From: Gnetum montanum
Lineage: Eukaryota; Streptophyta; Gnetopsida; Gnetales; Gnetaceae
Length of the DNA: 23,405 nucleotides
Direction: 5' to 3'
NCBI GenBank assembly: GCA_015680685.1
Contig: MNCI01034775.1
Span: 32,015 to 55,419 of the forward strand
Shown: positions 19,362-23,405 of the stretch, one piece after another
How positions within the stretch are numbered: the first letter of the stretch is position 1
Layout: each line of letters begins with the position of its first letter
Translations under genes and position numbers: made by a program
The notes under the pieces: generated by a model
Told to the model about the DNA's origin: nothing
Databases searched by the model: none
The model's input: only the letters and a program-made list of their open reading frames with translations

Positions 19362-21489
19362 TTATAATCACAATGAGACCATGGGTTAGTAATTTTTGTG
19401 TAACTTAAAGTAATTGGGATACCTTTATGTCTTAAGGATAGTTACACTTGACTAAGTTATGATTATGGCTGCTTTAATTACTCCAATTATTGTTTTATTT
19501 ATATGTTATTATTTATAATTCATCCTAGAGGTTGTTGAAAGGGTTAACTTTTAGAAAAATTGATGGTTTTATATTATTAAGGTTATTAACTCTTTGGGAG
19601 ATTTAGAAAAATTTCCAAACAATTTCATCAATTTTTCATTAGAAACCTTAATGTTTACATCCCCCACAATAAAGATGTTACCTTTGATAAGTGTAGGGTC
19701 AAAGAACGGAGTGATTTGGACAAATGGTTGGGAAGTTAAGGGCTCTGGAAGATTTTGGGCTTGAAAAATTGTAAAAATTTCCTATGTGTTATAAGGAAAA
19801 TGACAAAAATTTCTAAGTGGATGGTGGTATATATAGGATTTATGCATTGGATCAACAAGGCCTTGTCTATGGTGGTCAATTGCTACATTGATAAGGCCTT
19901 GTTGATGCAGTTGTTAACCACCATAGATAACTATTGAATTTGGTTGAACTTGCAAAATACAAAGAGTTTCTGAATAAAATTGAGGTTAAATGAAAGCTTA
20001 AAAGGCCAATAATAGTATGAAAATATGAGAAGAGGGTGTTGAAGCTCATAAATTTGGAAAAATGGAGAAAAAATGACTTAGGGGATGAATGAAATAAAAG
20101 GTCAAGGAACACTGAACGAAATACATAATGGAATATTAGAAAGATAGGATTGTAGCAATGTCAAAGGTAAGGGACCTTAACTAACCAAACCAAGAGCTAT
20201 GTAAGAGGATCCTTCCCATAGTAGACTCGTGATCTTTTTTCCCTTGCATAACCTCAACTAAGGAGTCTGTGAATCCCATAGTTAATTGATGGTCATGAAA
20301 AGTTAAGGACCAACCAAAAAGAATCTATCCAAGAATTCAAACACATTAGACCAAGACATAGAGCATAACATATAACATAGTAGTGAAGTGAATTATAGTA
20401 GCATGGATGGATGATAGAGAAGATGGAATGGAGTTCCGAATTGAGGTCATAAGAGGTCCCTTGTGGAATTTGTGTTTAAAATGACCTCGGAAGATCCATC
20501 CTCAGTCTAAACCAAAACCATCTACTTTTAGTGACTTCACATCACCCTCCTAAGACCGATCCACCCTCATGAGACATGAGAGTGCTTCCAAAAAATAACC
20601 ACCATTCCATAAGAAGAAGAAAAGAGAGAAGTAGGAAGTGAGAGAGGCCCTTAGTTAGAGGGAACTTTGAAGCATAGGTGCATGTCTTTCTAGTCCCATA
20701 ACTAGTGCTTGTAGCCCGTTTATTTGTCCAAGGGGTATGCTTTGAATTCTCATCATTTTTTTTGAAATGGAAACCACACCATGTAAGAACTTATTTGTTT
20801 ATTATGTCTACAAGGTGTGCTTTGAATTTCCATCATTTTTTTGGATGAGAACCACACCATGCAAAGACTTTATTTAGTGGTTAGTATGGAATCATGAGAA
20901 GTCCATGAAAAATACTCAAGCACTCAAAGCAAGTAAAAGAGTACAAAGAGTATTAAGTCCCCTTAAAGTCACACCTTTTAGAAACCTTTGAATCCTTCCT
21001 AATTTTAGAACTACTATGGTCACCGATTGATTAAAAGTTTCTTTAATGGAAGGAATCTCAAATTCCTAGAACAAGGAAAACCATAGAGTTTATTAGATGG
21101 ACGGATGATGTAGACTCATTGCCTGTTCCATGAAAAATAAACCATGTCAAAGTCATCAAACATTATAATTCAAGAATAGAAACTAGACATCAACAATCAC
21201 AACATTAATCACAAATCATCATTAGTGAACAAAAAAAGTGGCATTGGGTCTTGTGGCAATAAAATAATTTATTAGCAAAAATAAGGAAATATTACACTTG
21301 CAAAAAACAAAACAAAAAAGGCAATATATATATATAAAAGAAATTGTAAAATAATAAAAAATTCTCAAAAGTACTAATGAGGGTGTAAAATTAGAAAAAT
21401 TTGAAAATTAATAGTCAAAAATAAAAAACTTGGAAAATAAAAAATGTAAAAAACAAAAAAGTAGAAAAACTGATAAGCCTTATGGATTA
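19362..21489 (-). mobile_element. Main 3' UTR of element C between pol and the env-like ORF
   Basis: This 2.1-kb stretch has no supported gene. Its upstream half (21200-20130) is homologous to B's 10536-11700 and to A's 3' UTR. The module ending ACCACACCATG occurs twice, at about 20727-20790 and 20808-20868. A (TA)n run lies at about 21324-21337. The downstream half (20130-19362), next to the env-like ORF, is AT-rich and holds the hairpin and TATA described separately. It shows little similarity to A. Confidence 0.75.
19828..19926 (-). promoter_or_regulatory. Possible internal promoter upstream of the env-like ORF
   Basis: On the minus strand, inverted repeats are followed by TATATATA (19835-19828), about 470 bp before the env-like start codon. 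The outer arms 19851-19867 and 19890-19906 match at 16 of 17 positions around an AAGGCCTT core. A second pair, 19867-19876 and 19917-19926 (CTATGGTGGT/ACCACCATAG), is perfect and interlaced with the first. The palindromes-then-TATA order copies that of the LTR U3 regions. The conserved R/U5 blocks do not follow, so this is not simply another LTR. Promoter activity is inferred. Confidence 0.4.
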
Positions 21490-22787
21490 TTAGCACAGAT
21501 GGCCATCTCCCCCACAACTAAGTTGGAAGTAGAAGATTTGAAAAATGGAACGTGGTTTTACATTCATCGAGGTAGTACTTGCATTAGCATGTCTTGGTTT
21601 GAGAAAAGGTTTTACTTGTTGGATGTTGATCAACTAATTTTTATTTGAACTTTTAGGTTTGTAAATTAACATGGCCCTAGAGGAAAATGTTTGATCAATT
21701 ATATAAGGTCCCTCCCATAATGTTTGAAATTTTACCTTCTCGGGTACATGTGTAGGGTTCTAGTAGGGAACCTTATGTCTTGGTTGAAGTGTTACTTTCC
21801 TTATTTTGAGGTCATGAAATTGCTTGCTGAATGCCTTGTGCACCTTTTTTAAAGATAGGACCACTAATCAGTTTTCATCTAGCACATTTAGGTTGATTAA
21901 TCTTTCTTTTTGTGCTAAACCTAGGTCAAGGTTTAGATCATAGGCTATTGAGAGTGTACAAATCTTGGATTGAGTTAGAAGTATTGGAAGTTTTTCATAC
22001 ACCAACTCATAGGAAGAATAGCCAATAGAAAGTTTCCATGTTGAACGGTGAGCCCAGAGGGCATTGTTAAGTTTTGTACTCCAATCTTTCCTATATTTGC
22101 TAATGGTCTATGTTAGTATCTTTGTGATCTCCTGGTTGGTTATCTTTTCTTGGTGGTGGTAGGGCATTGTTAATTTATGTTCAACTCATAAGTGTTGCAT
22201 TAACTTTCTAAAAGTGGCACCTGTGAAATGAGTTCCATTGTTAGAATGAGTCAACTTGGCACCCCAAACCTATTTACAATATTTTTTTGTATAAATCTAG
22301 TAGCAGTGGATGATGTAAAATTAGTAATGGCTACTACTTCTAGATATTTTGTGCAATAGTTAACTAACATAATGATATATGTATTTTTATAGGACATGGA
22401 TGTGATGGAACCCATGAAGTCAATGCCCCATATGTCAAATAGTTCCAGTGGTTGAATCCACTATTGAGAACCTTCCATGCAAGCGATCATCCCCCCATCT
22501 CATTGACAACTTTTACAAGACTTGAAAAACTGGTGGACATCCCTAAAGATTGTAGGCTAATGGTATCTTGCCATTAGGATTTTTATGGCCATGCATCTTC
22601 CTACATAATGGCTTCCACAAGGCCCTTCATTAGTATCTTGGAGAATACATAGTTGATCTTCATTAGGGACACACCAATGAATCAAGCCATTGGCACATAC
22701 TTTGTAGAGGTGTCTATTGGTTTCCATGAAATATTTGGCCCAATAAAGAAATTTTTGCTTATATCTAAAGTCAAGATCTTGTGGCAT
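21490..22787 (-). pseudogene. pol: Degenerate integrase of element C
   Basis: On the minus strand the sequence begins with a clean frame (22787-22557) containing NEGPCGSHY and continues, past a stop, to a SCKSCQ pair of cysteines. This is the HHCC zinc module, but the first His is Asn. The core has WGIDFMGSI (about 22423-22397) with its Asp intact and SNNGTHF (about 22240) with the second Asp changed to Asn. The usual AEVTNRE region is shortened to EKITNQE. WSTKLNNALWAHRSTWKL (about 22090) and the VKFQTLWEGPYIID region near 21700 follow. The end, FQLSCGGDGHLC then TAA at 21492-21490, is shared with element A. At least one frameshift precedes SNNGTHF. It would have inserted cDNA into the genome; here it is inactive. 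Confidence 0.88.
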
Positions 22788-23405
22788 CTCCTGAGTGAGA
22801 AGATAAGTGAGGATGCAATTGTACCATGTTTTTTCTATGGGCGTTTATTCATTTATTACTTCTATAAAGAGGAGTTCAGGATCAAATAGTAGGCTCTCCT
22901 TCTTTTTATTATCCCATGTTAAGTGAGAGAGTTGGTCAGTGACCACATTCTTGGTCCCTTTTCGATCTACCATCATGAGATCAAATTCCTATAAGATCAT
23001 GAGCCACTGTATGATATGAGGGCACACCATTGGTTTGTTCATGAGGAAGTGGATTGCACTATTGTCTGTTTGCACAAATACTTTATAGCCAAGCACATAG
23101 TACCTAAATTTTCCAGAGTGTACACCTTTGCCATTAATTCTTTCTCTGTGGTGGTGTAATTTAATTATGCTTTCAAAATTCTATAGCTCATGTAGTGGAT
23201 TTATTATGAGAATTTCTTATTGTCCATCTATGTGAGCACTACTCCTAAGGTGTAGTTAGATGCATTTGTCATGATGTGGAAGGGTATGGACTAGTCTAGT
23301 ACTTGTAGGATTCATGTTTCTATGAGTTTCTCCTTTAATTTTTAGAATGCATGTTCACATGCCTTGGTCCAAATGAAAGGTACATCTTTCTTTATAAGCT
23401 CTACC
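22788..23405 (-). pseudogene. pol: Degenerate RNase H and end of RT of element C, cut by window edge
   Basis: The minus strand starts at the window edge with VELIKKDVPFIWTKACEHAF, equivalent to about 5862 in element A, and continues with FHIMTNASNYTLG (A has DASNYALG, so the first RNase H Asp is Asn here). NYTTTEKELMAKVYTLE, VTDQLSHLTW and a linker to integrase follow. A single-base loss in an A-run near 23111 shifts the frame at the FRYYVLGYKV position. The upstream RT fingers and palm would lie to the right of the window. Confidence 0.85.

Larger units (their letters stand above)
15752..23405 (-). mobile_element. Element C: env-bearing Athila-like element, partial
   Basis: On the minus strand the window shows the end of RT/RNase H (23405-22788), integrase (22787-21490), a long 3' UTR with a promoter-like hairpin (21489-19362), an env-like ORF (19361-16519), the distal 3' UTR and PPT (16518-16273) and part of the 3' LTR (16272-15752). 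Its gag and 5' LTR lie outside the window to the right. It is the only copy here with an ORF after pol, a layout known in the Athila/Calypso lineage. It appears to be the oldest layer, with B placed inside its LTR. Confidence 0.8.

Noticed and set aside
19362-20130. Solo LTR of a further element
   Set aside because: A palindrome and TATA are present, but the conserved R/U5 blocks (TTATTCAAGCATTG, CACTTGGTAACCC) and terminal TGATGAG/CTCATCA are not.

Overview
The window looks like nuclear DNA from a retrotransposon-rich seed plant. It is AT-rich and has no intact long reading frame, no recognisable host gene and no bacterial gene organisation. Nearly everything is explained by related Ty3/gypsy LTR retrotransposons of the Athila type. 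The evidence is a primer-binding site derived from tRNA-Asp, RT and RNase H motifs of the Athila kind, very long 3' untranslated regions, and one copy with an extra ORF downstream of pol. The sequence alone does not identify the species.

Layout. Element A (835-10530, + strand) is structurally complete: two LTRs (812 and 826 bp) with TGATGAG...CTCATCA ends, a 5-bp target duplication ATATT (830-834 and 10531-10535), PBS, gag, protease, RT, RNase H, integrase and a 3' UTR of about 1.9 kb. Its coding part is broken by many stops and several frameshifts. A 426-bp block carrying the protease (4059-4484) lies backwards between two single N bases. Element A sits inside element B (- strand). B's 5' LTR is 14567-15751 and its PBS is 14548-14565. 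Its gag frame runs from 14432 to about 11994, its 3' UTR occupies 11993-10536 and 829-361, and only a 3' LTR stub remains at 294-360. B has gag but no pol. B's 5' LTR in turn abuts, and probably interrupts, the LTR of element C (- strand, 15752-16272). C's interior fills the rest of the window: distal 3' UTR, a degenerate env-like ORF (19361-16519), the main 3' UTR, integrase and the end of RNase H/RT, leaving the window at 23405. At the left edge a fourth copy, D (- strand, 1-293), of the same subfamily as A, supplies a CpG-rich U3 and a short 3' UTR.

How the parts relate. A and C have or had the autonomous gene set, though C's gag and most of its RT lie outside the window. B keeps gag and cis signals but lost pol, like the non-autonomous gag-only derivatives called TR-GAG. 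R/U5, PBS, PPT and parts of the 3' UTR are recognisably shared by A, B and C, whereas the U3 promoter-proximal arrays differ completely: GATATC modules in A and D, CTCTAATAATTAGAG modules in B, and a GATGCATC/GAGGCC palindrome in C. Most points worth a second look concern the palindromic U3 modules, the inverted protease block, the pol-less element, the env-like ORF with a promoter-like hairpin and TATA box upstream, and the compound 3' end at 1-372.
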